Shown here in pieces: positions 25,642-34,678 of a stretch of DNA of 64,000 bases. Below the pieces are notes generated by a model. That model was not told where the DNA came from, did not search any database, and saw only the letters and a list, made by a program, of their open reading frames with translations. Both the position numbers and the translations under genes were made by a program. Each line of letters starts with the position of its first letter. The stretch's first letter is position 1. The stretch comes from Pseudozobellia thermophila (lineage in GTDB: Bacteria; Bacteroidota; Bacteroidia; Flavobacteriales; Flavobacteriaceae), in assembly GCF_900141855.1 (NCBI RefSeq), contig NZ_FQYU01000003.1, positions 263,939 through 327,938 on the forward strand, read 5' to 3'.

Positions 25642-26475
25642 TCAAATTCCTTTGAGAAAGCGCATATTGTGTTGCATACTCTCGAGTGGTGTATTGGCAT
25701 ATTCCTCCTGCTCGATAAAAATATGCTCGACCCCCGATTCTTTGCGGTGGGCCAACATGTTTTTGATATCGAGCCCTCCCTTACCGAATTCGGTACTTTC
25801 TTTTTCGTGCATGTCCATATCCTTTAAATGCCAAAGCGGAAAGCGCCCGGGATACTTTTCGAAATAATCCAAGGGGTCCTTACCCGCCACGACGACCCAA
25901 CCGAGGTCGAGCTCCATATGAACAAGTTCGGGGTCGGTTTCATCCATCAACACATCGTAAAGAACCTGCCCGTTTTGCGATTCGAACTCATATCCGTGAT
26001 TGTGATATCCGAATTTGAGACCCAATTCCTTACAGGCCTTACCCGCTTTGTTAAAGGCTTCGGCCACTTTTTTATAGTTGTCTACGGTTTGGCCCTTACT
26101 GGGCAGGGACGAGCAGATAAGGTAGGGTTGCCCCGACGCCAAGGCCTGTTCCATGGTGGTTTCGAAGTCGTCGTCCAAGGCTACATGGCCACTGGTCAAT
26201 TTCATGCCCAGGTCTTCGCATACCTTCTTCATTTCCTTTGGGGCAAGACCGTAGTAAAGTCCTTTTTTACTGCGTGCCGATTCTATCTTTTTAATGCCCA
26301 GGTCGGCGATTTGTTTCAAGGTGGTTCTGGCATCCTTTAGCATGGCGTCCCTAAAGGTGTACAGTTGCACCCCGTACTCGGGGCGGTCCACTTCCTTAAA
26401 TGAAAAAGAAGGGAGCAGAAGGGTGCCGGTAAGGGCCATGGAACTTTGCCGAACAAATTGTCTTCGTGTGGTCAT
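25642..26475 (-). CDS. Sugar phosphate isomerase/epimerase-like TIM barrel with Tat signal
   Basis: 277 residues from the ATG at 26475. An in-frame ATG at 26589 gives a non-signal-like extension, whereas 26475 starts directly with T-T-R-R-Q-F-V-R, a twin-arginine motif, then a hydrophobic stretch. The xylose-isomerase-like barrel shows G-V-Q-L-Y-T-F-R-D (about 33-41), Y-H-N-H-G-Y-E-F (about 154-161), the metal Asp in E-L-D-L-G-W-V (about 186-192), H-L-K-D-M-D (about 214-219) and a late Glu in I-F-I-E-Q-E (about 250-255). It is an exported epimerase or isomerase of unknown sugar. It lies upstream of the lactonase gene in the same direction. Confidence 0.87.
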   Translation of the reverse strand: MTTRRQFVRQSSMALTGTLLLPSFSFKEVDRPEYGVQLYTFRDAMLKDARTTLKQIADLGIKKIESARSKKGLYYGLAPKEMKKVCEDLGMKLTSGHVALDDDFETTMEQALASGQPYLICSSLPSKGQTVDNYKKVAEAFNKAGKACKELGLKFGYHNHGYEFESQNGQVLYDVLMDETDPELVHMELDLGWVVVAGKDPLDYFEKYPGRFPLWHLKDMDMHEKESTEFGKGGLDIKNMLAHRKESGVEHIFIEQEEYANTPLESMQHNMRFLKGI

Positions 26476-26641
26476 CCAGAATTCTTTTATGGGATTAAGA
26501 TAGTGAAATTGAACGAATACCCTTAAGCTCATGGTTAAAGTCTGGTGCCAGTGGAACGGAAGCTCTGCTTTGTTGGTGCCCTTTTGCACGGCCCTCGATT
26601 ATTTTATGGGGATCTGGTTAGAATAGCCTAGGGGAGATGCT

Positions 26642-26649
26642 TACTTTTG
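26642..26649 (+). promoter_or_regulatory. Bacteroidetes -7 box upstream of mazG
   Basis: TACTTTTG, matching TAnnTTTG, ending 16 nt before the mazG ATG. No TTG at the -33 distance. Confidence 0.45.
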
Positions 26650-26665
26650 CACCAAAATTTAGGTA

Positions 26666-27451
26666 ATGAATTCTAGGGAAAAGCAACTTCGGGCCTTCGA
26701 TCGTCTACTGACCATAATGGACGAACTTCGAGAGCAATGTCCGTGGGATAAAAAACAGACCATGCAGACCTTGCGGCATTTGACCATAGAGGAAACCTAT
26801 GAACTGGGCGACGCTATATTGGACAACGACCTCGAAGAGGTAAAAAAGGAATTGGGGGATGTGCTGTTACATATCGTTTTCTATTCGAAGATAGGGTCTG
26901 AGACCGAAGATTTCGACATTGCCGACGTCTGCAATTCCGTTTGCGAAAAGCTCATTAACCGTCACCCCCACATTTACGGCGATGTTAAGGTCGAAAATGA
27001 GGAGGATGTAAAAAGAAATTGGGAGAATATAAAGCTCAAGGAAGGCAAGAAGAGTGTTTTGGAAGGTGTGCCCAAGGGGCTGCCGTCGCTTGTCAAGGCC
27101 AACCGAATTCAAGACAAGGTGGCCGGGGTTGGTTTTGATTGGGAAAGGCCCGAGCAGGTTTGGGATAAGGTTCAGGAAGAACTGGCCGAGTTTAGGGATG
27201 AGGTAGCTGCGGGGGATAAGCCCAGAATGGAGGAGGAGTTTGGCGACGTGCTATTCGCCATGGTCAATTATGCCCGTTTTTTAAAGATCGACCCTGAAAA
27301 TGCCTTGGAGCGTACCAATAAAAAATTCATGGCAAGGTTCGGTTACCTTGAAGGGAAAGCCAAGGAGATGGGCAAAAGCTTAAAGGAAATGACATTGGCC
27401 GAAATGGACGTGTTTTGGGAGGAGGCCAAAAAGGGACAAGCAAATATCTAG
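26666..27451 (+). CDS. mazG: Nucleoside triphosphate pyrophosphohydrolase MazG
   Basis: 261 residues, two tandem MazG domains. The first has C-P-W-D-K-K-Q-T (about 24-31), E-E-T-Y-E-L (about 41-46) and the E-x-x-D metal pair in E-L-G-D-V-L-L-H (about 61-68); the second has G-F-D-W-E-R-P (about 152-158) and E-E-E-F-G-D-V-L-F-A (about 187-196). It hydrolyses NTPs and dNTPs to monophosphate and pyrophosphate in the cytoplasm, cleaning the nucleotide pool and, in E. coli, lowering ppGpp. It is followed after 64 nt by the MATE gene. Confidence 0.95.
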   Translation: MNSREKQLRAFDRLLTIMDELREQCPWDKKQTMQTLRHLTIEETYELGDAILDNDLEEVKKELGDVLLHIVFYSKIGSETEDFDIADVCNSVCEKLINRHPHIYGDVKVENEEDVKRNWENIKLKEGKKSVLEGVPKGLPSLVKANRIQDKVAGVGFDWERPEQVWDKVQEELAEFRDEVAAGDKPRMEEEFGDVLFAMVNYARFLKIDPENALERTNKKFMARFGYLEGKAKEMGKSLKEMTLAEMDVFWEEAKKGQANI

Positions 27452-27515
27452 TGTGACCACCTGAAGAATTACTTACGATTTTAAACGACCAACCTTTAAA
27501 CTTCCTTTTGCAGCC

Positions 27516-28913
27516 TTGTTAAAAAAATACACCAAAGAGTTCAAGTACAATATAAAACTTTCGGTTCCCGTAATCATGGGTATGCTGGGCCATACCTTTG
27601 TGCAGTTGGCCGATAATATCATGGTAGGCCAGTTGGGCACGGCGGAACTGGCCGCCGTATCATTGGGTAACAGTTTTGTCTTTATCGCCATGTCGATAGG
27701 TATCGGTTTTTCTACGGCCATCACGCCTTTGGTAGCGGAGGCCGATGGCGCCGGGAACAAAGCCGACGGAAAGAAGGCCCTAAAGCACGGATTGGCCTTG
27801 TGTACCGTATTGGGCCTATCGCTTTTCGGGGTCATTCTTTTGGCCAAGCCCTTGATGTATAAAATGGAACAGCCTATCGAAGTGGTGGAGCTGGCCATGC
27901 CTTACCTCGATCTGGTCGCCTTCTCCTTGGTGCCCTTGATTGTTTTTCAGGCCTTCAAACAATTTTCGGAAGGACTTTCCCAGACCAGGTATCCCATGTA
28001 TGCCACGGTAATTGCCAATGTGGTCAACATTTCGTTGAACTACGTCTTTATTTTTGGGGCCTTGGGCTTTCCCAAAATGGGTGTTGTCGGTGCCGCCATC
28101 GGTACCTTGGTATCGCGCTTTGTCATGGTCGGCTACCTTTGGTTCCTGTTAAGGAGCAAGAAGAAGTTTCACGATTATGTTACCGGTTTCGATTTTGGCA
28201 ACTTGGAGCGAAAGGTGGTTAAAAAGATCATAAACCTAGGGTTTCCGTCAGCGTTACAAATGCTCTTCGAAGTGGCTATCTTTACAGCGGCGGTCTGGCT
28301 TAGTGGCGTATTGGGAAAAAATGCCCAGGCCGCCAATCAAATTGCGCTCAACCTGAGCAGTATGACCTTTATGTTCGGTATGGGCCTGGGGGTCGCCGCC
28401 ATGATCCGTGTCGGCAACCAAAAAGGGCTTCGTAATTTTACGGAACTTAGACGCATCGGCCAATCGATATTTTTATTGACCTTCTTGCTCGAAATCGTTT
28501 TTGCCCTCCTTTTTTTGGTGGGACGCCATTGGTTTCCGACCCTCTATCTCGATGTTGACGATGCGGCCCATATGGCCGATAACATGCAGGTGGTAGCCTT
28601 GGCGGCCCAGTTACTGCTGGTCGCCGCTTTTTTTCAAATATCCGACGGTCTTCAGGTGGTAGTGTTGGGGGCCTTGCGGGGCATGCAAGACGTGAAGATG
28701 CCGACCTTGATTACCTTTGTCGCCTATTGGGCTATCGGTTTTCCGATCTCTTTCTATCTGGGTTTGTATACCCGATTGGGAAGTACGGGCATATGGGTGG
28801 GTCTGTTGGTGGGGCTGACCGCATCGGGTATTATGTTGTATCTTCGGTTTAATTATCTGACAAAAAAATTGATTGATGGGGCATCGAAACAAACCATGCC
28901 CCGAGTACCCTAA
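27516..28913 (+). CDS. MATE family efflux transporter
   Basis: 465 residues starting at a TTG; the protein then runs L-K-K-Y-T-K-E-F, a usual flavobacterial MATE N-terminus, and no in-frame ATG lies nearby. Twelve membrane helices in two halves; M-L-G-H-T-F-V-Q-L-A-D-N-I-M-V-G-Q-L-G (about 24-42) is the first-half signature and A-A-N-Q-I-A-L-N (about 270-277) the second. MATE pumps expel cationic drugs or metabolites using Na+ or H+ gradients. Start choice is moderately certain. Confidence 0.92.
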   Translation: MLKKYTKEFKYNIKLSVPVIMGMLGHTFVQLADNIMVGQLGTAELAAVSLGNSFVFIAMSIGIGFSTAITPLVAEADGAGNKADGKKALKHGLALCTVLGLSLFGVILLAKPLMYKMEQPIEVVELAMPYLDLVAFSLVPLIVFQAFKQFSEGLSQTRYPMYATVIANVVNISLNYVFIFGALGFPKMGVVGAAIGTLVSRFVMVGYLWFLLRSKKKFHDYVTGFDFGNLERKVVKKIINLGFPSALQMLFEVAIFTAAVWLSGVLGKNAQAANQIALNLSSMTFMFGMGLGVAAMIRVGNQKGLRNFTELRRIGQSIFLLTFLLEIVFALLFLVGRHWFPTLYLDVDDAAHMADNMQVVALAAQLLLVAAFFQISDGLQVVVLGALRGMQDVKMPTLITFVAYWAIGFPISFYLGLYTRLGSTGIWVGLLVGLTASGIMLYLRFNYLTKKLIDGASKQTMPRVP

Positions 28914-28930
28914 TTTTTATCAAAGACAAA

Positions 28931-29158
28931 ATGGAGTTTCCAAAATTTTTATTAGGCGACAATACGGATTACCCAACCGCGATATTCATCATCCATACCG
29001 AATATCCCAGGTTTATCATTAACCTTGAAAACGATGAGGTAGAGTGGCTGGAAGACTTTTCCAAAGAGGATGAAAAAGAGTTGGAGGTCGAGGCCGAAAA
29101 CCTTATTGAGCAGGCCAATGCCTTCTATGATAGGGAAATCGCAAGGTACGAAGAGTAA
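28931..29158 (+). CDS. Conserved small acidic protein, function unknown
   Basis: 75 residues without a signal peptide: Y-P-T-A-I-F-I-I-H-T-E-Y-P-R-F-I-I-N (14-31) gives two short strands, then an E/D-rich C-terminal helix (E-W-L-E-D-F ... E-A-E-N-L-I-E-Q-A). I recognise the general form as a small conserved protein of Flavobacteriia but know no domain. It lies 17 nt after the MATE stop and 3 nt before the PAP2 start, so it sits in a tight operon, and length and codon choice look like its neighbours. It could be an adaptor of low complexity; no function is claimed. Confidence 0.75.
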   Translation: MEFPKFLLGDNTDYPTAIFIIHTEYPRFIINLENDEVEWLEDFSKEDEKELEVEAENLIEQANAFYDREIARYEE

Positions 29159-29161
29159 GGT

Positions 29162-29731
29162 ATGTGGGAAGGCTTGATAGAATACGATAAGGAACTTTTT
29201 CTTTACCTGAACAACCTGGGTACGCCCGCATGGGACGATTTTTGGATGTTCGTAACGAACAAATTTACCGCCATACCCATCTACCTGACGCTTTTGGTAT
29301 TGACGTACAGGTACTGGGGCTTTAAAAAGACCTTGCTCGTGGTGGTTACGGTAGCCCTTATGATTTTGGTTACCGACCAATTGTCAAACTTTTTTAAGTA
29401 TGGGGTTCAGCGCCTCAGACCTTGTTACGATCCGGAGCTGGATGGCCTCGTAAGACTGGTCAAAAATTCGTGCGGAGGTAAATTCGGATATTTTTCGGCC
29501 CATGCGGCCAATAATTTTGCCGTAACCCTTTTCTTTACTTTTTTGTTGAAGCCAAAACTGCGTCATATAGGAATTTTCTTGGTATTTTGGGCGTTTTTGG
29601 TCTCATATAGCCGCATTTATATCGGCGTCCATTTTCCTCTGGACGTCGTTTCGGGGGCCTTAATTGGATTGGTTTTTAGCTGGTTATTTACAAAGTTGGC
29701 TATATTTGCAGTTGACAAAATACCTTTATGA
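29162..29731 (+). CDS. PAP2 family membrane phosphatase
   Basis: 189 residues with about five membrane helices. The three PAP2 motifs are present: K-Y-G-V-Q-R-L-R-P (about 80-88), F-S-A-H-A-A-N (about 116-122, usual P-S-G-H replaced by F-S-A-H) and S-R-I-Y-I-G-V-H-F-P-L-D (about 150-161). Such enzymes dephosphorylate lipid pyrophosphates such as undecaprenyl diphosphate, or lipid A. The stop overlaps the start of the GT39 gene by 4 nt, which ties it to lipid-linked sugar transfer. Confidence 0.92.
   Translation: MWEGLIEYDKELFLYLNNLGTPAWDDFWMFVTNKFTAIPIYLTLLVLTYRYWGFKKTLLVVVTVALMILVTDQLSNFFKYGVQRLRPCYDPELDGLVRLVKNSCGGKFGYFSAHAANNFAVTLFFTFLLKPKLRHIGIFLVFWAFLVSYSRIYIGVHFPLDVVSGALIGLVFSWLFTKLAIFAVDKIPL
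29701..29708 (+). promoter_or_regulatory. Possible internal -7 box for the GT39 gene
   Basis: TATATTTG inside the 3' end of the PAP2 gene, 19 nt before the GT39 ATG. It matches TAnnTTTG but lacks a -33 TTG at normal distance. Confidence 0.3.
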
Positions 29732-31377
29732 TATCTAACTCTAGATATTGGTCTTTAGTTTTTCTGGTTGTTCTGGTGTACCTCGCCGGTATGTTCGTGA
29801 CCCTTTTTGAAAATGATTCCGCGCAGTTTGCCGTAATGGCCATGCGTATGGTTCAGGAAAATGATTTTTTGAATCTTTTTAAGGGTACCGAAGAATACCT
29901 GGATAAGCCACACCTCCACTATTGGTTGGCCGCATTTTCGTACCTGATTTTCGGAATCCAAGACTGGGCATACCGTATACCGGGTATCTTGGCCATCCTA
30001 CTAGGGGCCTTCAGTACCTACGGCTTGGGGCAGTTGCTGTACAACAAAAATGTAGGCCGGATCGCCGCCCTGATTTTTATGACGGCCCAAACCATTGTTC
30101 TCGCGGCAATAGACGTCAGGACCGATGCCGTACTGACGGGCTTTGTCATCCTATCGATTTGGCAACTGGCCACCTATGCGAACACGGGTTCGTTAAAGGC
30201 CTTGCTATTGGGGTCCATGGGAGCGGGACTGGCTTTTTCGACCAAGGGACAATTGGCAATTTTGATTATCGGCCTGGCCCTGTTGAGCCATTTGGCCTAT
30301 CAAAGACGATGGAGGGTATTGTTCAATTGGAAAGTGGTTTGGGGCCTGTTGGTTTTTGCCCTTACCATCGCACCCATGCTTTATGCCTATTACCACCAAT
30401 TTGATCTTCATCCCGAAAAGGTCATACGGGGCAAGAGCGATAGAAGCGGTATATTCTTTATTTTCTGGGAACAAAGTTTCGAAAGGTTGAGCGGAGAGGG
30501 AATGGGCAGTAATAGCAGCGACTACTTTTTCTTTTTCCATACCTATTTATGGGTTTTCCTGCCGTGGACCTTTCTGGGGATAGGGGCCTATGCAAAGCAT
30601 ATCAAGGCCCTTTTCAAATCAAGGTTCAAGTACCAAAGGGGGTACGAGTTTTTAACCTTGGGGGGTATTACCTTCTTTTTTTTGATAGCCAGTTTCTCCC
30701 AGTTTAAATTGCCGCATTACTTAAATAGTATAATTCCGCTTTTTGCGGTGTTGACGGCCTCTTATATCTATAAGGTCAATCAAGATAAAACGGTAAAAAT
30801 ACTACTGGGAATCCAGTATTTTGTGTTGAGCGTCATTTTCATTGCTACCGTGCTCATTTGTTTTCTCGTTTTCGAGTTTAGGAACATTTATGGTCTTTTG
30901 GTGCTGTTACTCTTTCTATTGGTAATTGTTTATTACTGTTTAAAAAGAGAGGCTTATCAAAGAAAATTAATAACCATTTCGGTGTATAGTTCCCTTCTTT
31001 TGAACGGTATGCTCAATCTTCATTTTTATCCTAATCTCCTTACGTATCAGGCGGGATCGAGTATAGCCCAGGTAGTCGACGAAATGGGGATACCGGTAGA
31101 CAAAATTTATAAATTGGGTGATTACCATACCTGGGCACTCGATTTCTATAACCGAAGGCCGGTGCAGATTACCTCTTACGAGGCCATAAAGAACAAGAGG
31201 GATATTTGGGTCTATGCTACCGATGACCAGATTCGCGAACTTCAAAACCGCGATTTTGATTGGGACATCCAGTATACCCGCGCGCAATTTCGAATAACAC
31301 GTTTGAGCCTTAAGTTTTTAAACCCCACTACACGAAAAAAAACCTTGGGTAAAATGCATTTAGTGCATATCTATTAG
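29728..31377 (+). CDS. Family 39 membrane glycosyltransferase (ArnT-like)
   Basis: 549 residues with about eleven membrane helices. The GT39/PMT catalytic acidic motif appears in the first periplasmic loop as E-N-D-S-A-Q-F (about 28-34), followed by Y-L-D-K-P-H-L-H-Y-W (about 57-66). G-L-A-F-S-T-K-G-Q-L (about 168-177) and R-G-K-S-D-R-S-G-I-F-F (about 234-244) are typical of bacterial ArnT-like members. These enzymes take a sugar from a polyprenyl-phosphate carrier and attach it to lipid A or another envelope acceptor. The DPM1-like GT2 and the flippase-like gene next to it would make and flip that donor. The 3' end overlaps the convergent flippase gene by 4 nt. Confidence 0.9.
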   Translation: MISNSRYWSLVFLVVLVYLAGMFVTLFENDSAQFAVMAMRMVQENDFLNLFKGTEEYLDKPHLHYWLAAFSYLIFGIQDWAYRIPGILAILLGAFSTYGLGQLLYNKNVGRIAALIFMTAQTIVLAAIDVRTDAVLTGFVILSIWQLATYANTGSLKALLLGSMGAGLAFSTKGQLAILIIGLALLSHLAYQRRWRVLFNWKVVWGLLVFALTIAPMLYAYYHQFDLHPEKVIRGKSDRSGIFFIFWEQSFERLSGEGMGSNSSDYFFFFHTYLWVFLPWTFLGIGAYAKHIKALFKSRFKYQRGYEFLTLGGITFFFLIASFSQFKLPHYLNSIIPLFAVLTASYIYKVNQDKTVKILLGIQYFVLSVIFIATVLICFLVFEFRNIYGLLVLLLFLLVIVYYCLKREAYQRKLITISVYSSLLLNGMLNLHFYPNLLTYQAGSSIAQVVDEMGIPVDKIYKLGDYHTWALDFYNRRPVQITSYEAIKNKRDIWVYATDDQIRELQNRDFDWDIQYTRAQFRITRLSLKFLNPTTRKKTLGKMHLVHIY

Positions 31378-32243
31378 GAGTTCTTTTTCAAATCAGGTTT
31401 TTTAAAGTGGTAGATGATTCCGCCCAAGGAGGTGAAGGCAGTTATCAAGAAAAAGACCATGCTTATGGTGATGGATATATCTTGTTCGAGTCCGAGCCAA
31501 AGTGAAAAGTAATAAAAGGTGACCTCCCTACTTCCGATACCACCTACCGTTAGGGGCAATATCGCTACGATGGAGGAAATCAAAAAAACAAAGAGGTAGG
31601 AGGCCCATTGGCCGGGTACGTCCAAGGCCATAAGTATGGACCAAGCACTGATCAATTGGGCCAGTTGTACACCGGCCGAGTACCCGACCGATGACCAGAA
31701 CACCGGAAAAACAAATCCGAAAAACCGCTTGTTTATCAACCAAAAAACGAGAATGCCAAGCAAGACCAAAGGGGCGATCAACGCCTTGTAGGCATTGAAA
31801 ACCGGTTGATCTAAGAAAAAGGCCAAAATACAGGCATAAACAAATAGGAGCAGCAATCCGCTCAATCGATCTAATAACAAGACCGATACTATTTTTTTGG
31901 TCTTTACTTCAAATTTTTTTTTGATGAGATAGCCCTTATAGGCATCACCCCCAATGCCCCCGGGCAGGAAAAGGTTGTAGAACATTCCCAAAAGGTACAG
32001 TCTTAGGTTGCTTCGGTGGCTGAGGAAAATGCCCAACTCATGAAAATAGAGATTCAGGCGATAGGCCGAAAGTATCTTGGAAACGACAAAGAACAGTAGG
32101 GCGCACAAAAGAAACAAGGGGTCGATGCCTTTTAAAATGCCCCACACTTCCTTAAAGTCTACCTTGGTGAAGACCAAGTAGACCAAAAGCGCACTAAAGG
32201 CGAATTTTAGTGCGGTGGTCCCCTGTTTACGCCGATTTGCCAC
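31374..32243 (-). CDS. Flippase-like / lysylphosphatidylglycerol synthase TM family protein
   Basis: 289 residues with about eight membrane helices and no soluble domain. F-L-P-G-G-I-G-G-D-A-Y-K-G-Y (about 90-103) and L-P-L-T-V-G-G-I-G-S-R-E (about 229-240) are the signatures of the UPF0104/LPG-synthase membrane family. Such proteins occur beside polyprenyl-phosphate glycosyltransferases and are suspected lipid transporters. The start overlaps the 3' end of the GT2 gene by 17 nt, so the two are coupled. The exact substrate is unknown. Confidence 0.88.
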   Translation of the reverse strand: MANRRKQGTTALKFAFSALLVYLVFTKVDFKEVWGILKGIDPLFLLCALLFFVVSKILSAYRLNLYFHELGIFLSHRSNLRLYLLGMFYNLFLPGGIGGDAYKGYLIKKKFEVKTKKIVSVLLLDRLSGLLLLFVYACILAFFLDQPVFNAYKALIAPLVLLGILVFWLINKRFFGFVFPVFWSSVGYSAGVQLAQLISAWSILMALDVPGQWASYLFVFLISSIVAILPLTVGGIGSREVTFYYFSLWLGLEQDISITISMVFFLITAFTSLGGIIYHFKKPDLKKNS

Positions 32244-33186
32244 CTACGGATACTTTTTTTATTCGATAGGGCCTTTTTTGCTGGGACTCATAATAGGTGC
32301 GGATTAGAAGCTCCATCACAATGCCGATCGTAAACAATTGTATGCCGGCAAGAATGAACATCAAACCGAAGATCAACAAAGGCCTTGTACCGATATCTTC
32401 ACCGAACCCGAATTTGACGACTACCAGGTACATGTTGATCAATAGGCCCAAAAGAATCAACAATACCCCAAAAATACCGAACAGGTGAATGGGCCGTTGA
32501 AAATATTTCCTGATAAAAAGCAACAGCATCATATCGGCGATTACCTTAAAGACACGCTCCAACCCATACTTCGATACCCCGGCATGGCGGGCATGGTGCT
32601 TGACCGGAACCTGTTTGATCTGGGCGCCTTCCAAATAGGCAAGCAAGGTGATAAAGCGGTGCATTTCACCATAGAGGTTAAGGTCTTTGGCAATTTCCTT
32701 CGAGAAGACCTTAAGGGCGCATCCGTTGTCCTTTATATCGAGCTTGGTAACCCGTCTGACCAGAAAGTTCGCAATTTTCGAGGGAATCTTTTTTACCAGG
32801 GAATCCTTCCTCTTTTGGCGTATACCGGTGACCAGGTCATACTCACCACCAACGGCATATTCCAACATTTTCGGAATATCGCTAGGGTCGTTCTGTAGGT
32901 CTCCGTCCATCGTAATAATAAACTCCCCTTCGGCATAGTCGATGCCTGCCGCCAAGGCAAGGCTTTGTCCGTAATTTTTTTTGAGCGAAATCAAATGTAC
33001 CTTGTCATCGGCCAATCGGTTGACGATTTGACGCGTGCCATCGGTAGAGAAATCGTCCACATAGATGATCTGATAGTTGTAGCCCACCAAGCTTTCATGG
33101 ATTTTTTGTGTGAGCAATGCAACATTGTCCGCTTCATTGTAAAGGGGCACTACGATAGAGAGCAAGGAGTCGGTAACGGGATTCAT
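32227..33186 (-). CDS. DPM1/GtrB-like polyprenyl-phosphate glycosyltransferase
   Basis: 319 residues. The GT2 domain has S-I-V-V-P-L-Y-N-E-A-D-N (about 9-20), Y-V-D-D-F-S-T-D-G-T (about 40-49), the metal site T-M-D-G-D-L-Q-N-D-P (about 91-100) and M-H-R-F-I (about 175-179); two C-terminal membrane helices follow (about 235-255 and 270-292), with a short basic tail. This is the GtrB/ArnC/DPM1 layout: it loads a sugar from UDP- or GDP-sugar onto undecaprenyl phosphate on the inner face. With the flippase-like and GT39 genes it forms a complete transfer route. Confidence 0.92.
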   Translation of the reverse strand: MNPVTDSLLSIVVPLYNEADNVALLTQKIHESLVGYNYQIIYVDDFSTDGTRQIVNRLADDKVHLISLKKNYGQSLALAAGIDYAEGEFIITMDGDLQNDPSDIPKMLEYAVGGEYDLVTGIRQKRKDSLVKKIPSKIANFLVRRVTKLDIKDNGCALKVFSKEIAKDLNLYGEMHRFITLLAYLEGAQIKQVPVKHHARHAGVSKYGLERVFKVIADMMLLLFIRKYFQRPIHLFGIFGVLLILLGLLINMYLVVVKFGFGEDIGTRPLLIFGLMFILAGIQLFTIGIVMELLIRTYYESQQKRPYRIKKVSVGGKSA

Positions 33187-33316
33187 GTATTCGTGATGAT
33201 TTTGCGCAAATTTAGGGTTTTATTGCATAGTGGGGGATTTAAAGCGTAAAGAACGAACTATTGTGCATATCAATACGGTACATCGGAAAGGACCAAATCG
33301 GGCGGAGGGTATCGCT

Positions 33317-34357
33317 TCAGGTATTCTTTGACAGGGCGATAAGTTTTTCAGCGGCCCGATAGGGGGTGATTTCTTGGTTAATCACTTTCTCCGTGTAAAA
33401 ATCCATCTTTTCAACTACCTTTTGATTATTGAAAAAAGCCGTTTTTAATAGTCCTTCAATACTCTCATAGAGCCAGTTTTTGTTTTGCTCCTTTCTTTTT
33501 TGGCTAAAATAGGATGTACGTCTTGCTTCTCCGATATAACTTTCAATGGTCTTCCAAACGCTAAGAACACTGTTGTCGTCAAAAGCGGAACAGATGAGCA
33601 CCTTGGGTTTCCAGTCATTTTCCTTCGGCGGGTACAAGGCCAAGGCCCTTTTAAATTCGGTGGCCGCCGCTTTGGCGTTTTCCAGGTTGTTCCCATCCGC
33701 CTTGTTGATTGCAATGGCATCGGCCATTTCTATAATCCCCCGCTTTATGCCCTGTAGCTCGTCACCGGCTCCGGGTATCTTCAACAAAAGAAAGAAATCG
33801 ACCATACCGTGTACGGCAACCTCGCTTTGGCCTACGCCCACAGTTTCGACCAGTATTACGTTGTATCCGGCCGCTTCGCAAAGTATGATGCTCTCCCGCG
33901 TTTTACGGGCGACCCCGCCCAAAGATTTGCTTGAGGGAGAGGGGCGAACAAAGGCGTTCGCCTCTTTGACAAGTCCCTGCATACGGGTCTTGTCCCCTAA
34001 AATACTTCCTTTGTTTCTGCTGCTTGTCGGGTCTATGGCCAAGACGGCCACCTTGTTCCCTTTTTGGGCAAGGAGTTTTCCCAGGGTTTCGATAAAGGTA
34101 CTCTTTCCGACACCTGGCACCCCGGTAATTCCGATCCGCATGCTGTCGGTCTTTCGTTGCAGGCATTCTTCCAAAACGATGTTCGCTTTTTCAAAATCAT
34201 CCTTCCGCGTACTTTCTATAAGGGTAATGGCCTTGGCGAGCATGGTCTTGTCGCCGTTGAAAATCCCTTTGAGCAGATCGTCTATACTGTGTTCGGTTTT
34301 TCTTCCTCTTCTGATTTTTGAGATGTTGGCGGGGTCGGTATGCTTCTCGATATCCAC
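33317..34357 (-). CDS. meaB: Methylmalonyl-CoA mutase-associated GTPase MeaB
   Basis: 346 residues, G3E family GTPase. Walker A is G-V-P-G-V-G-K-S-T-F (about 78-87), then D-P-T-S-S-R-N-K-G-S-I-L-G-D-K-T-R-M (about 108-125), the switch region E-T-V-G-V-G-Q-S-E (about 169-177) and the base-specific N-K-A-D (about 214-217). It protects and reactivates B12-dependent methylmalonyl-CoA mutase and gates cobalamin loading. No mutase gene is in the window, but the adenosyltransferase that makes its cofactor is at 52928-53491. Confidence 0.95.
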   Translation of the reverse strand: MDIEKHTDPANISKIRRGRKTEHSIDDLLKGIFNGDKTMLAKAITLIESTRKDDFEKANIVLEECLQRKTDSMRIGITGVPGVGKSTFIETLGKLLAQKGNKVAVLAIDPTSSRNKGSILGDKTRMQGLVKEANAFVRPSPSSKSLGGVARKTRESIILCEAAGYNVILVETVGVGQSEVAVHGMVDFFLLLKIPGAGDELQGIKRGIIEMADAIAINKADGNNLENAKAAATEFKRALALYPPKENDWKPKVLICSAFDDNSVLSVWKTIESYIGEARRTSYFSQKRKEQNKNWLYESIEGLLKTAFFNNQKVVEKMDFYTEKVINQEITPYRAAEKLIALSKNT

Positions 34358-34678
34358 TTTTTTAATAGGTTGATGGAGGGTTTAACCTTAGCTTTTTTTC
34401 CAGGCGAAACATCGTTCCCATTTAAAATATCACCTTGATGCATGTCTTAAAATGTGTTCGACCAAAGGGTTTCGCCCCTTCCATCGAAAATACGAATAAA
34501 ATTTGGGCCAATTGGGTTTCGAGGAGAGTGAAAAAACGGTGTAAGGCCGGTCGCATAATAGGGTTTGGACAAGAATATCGATGGATCCTCCGCGTTTTTC
34601 ACACTAATTTAATACTTCGTTTTATGTAATTGAAAATTGCTGGTGTATCTTAATGGTATAATCATAAAAATAAGGAAC
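34358..34678. other. Intergenic region between meaB and ohr
   Basis: No gene supported. An open stretch 34435-34629 (64 codons) has no domain, odd composition and no promoter. No clear -7 box or operator before ohr. Confidence 0.35.

Noticed and set aside
33546-34373. A 275-codon plus-strand frame
   Set aside because: It is antisense to meaB, which has all GTPase motifs. The translation is Ser/Pro/Phe-rich, typical of a shadow frame.
34435-34629. A 64-codon plus-strand open frame between meaB and ohr
   Set aside because: No signal peptide, domain or promoter, and an unbalanced basic/Trp-rich composition. Possible but unsupported.
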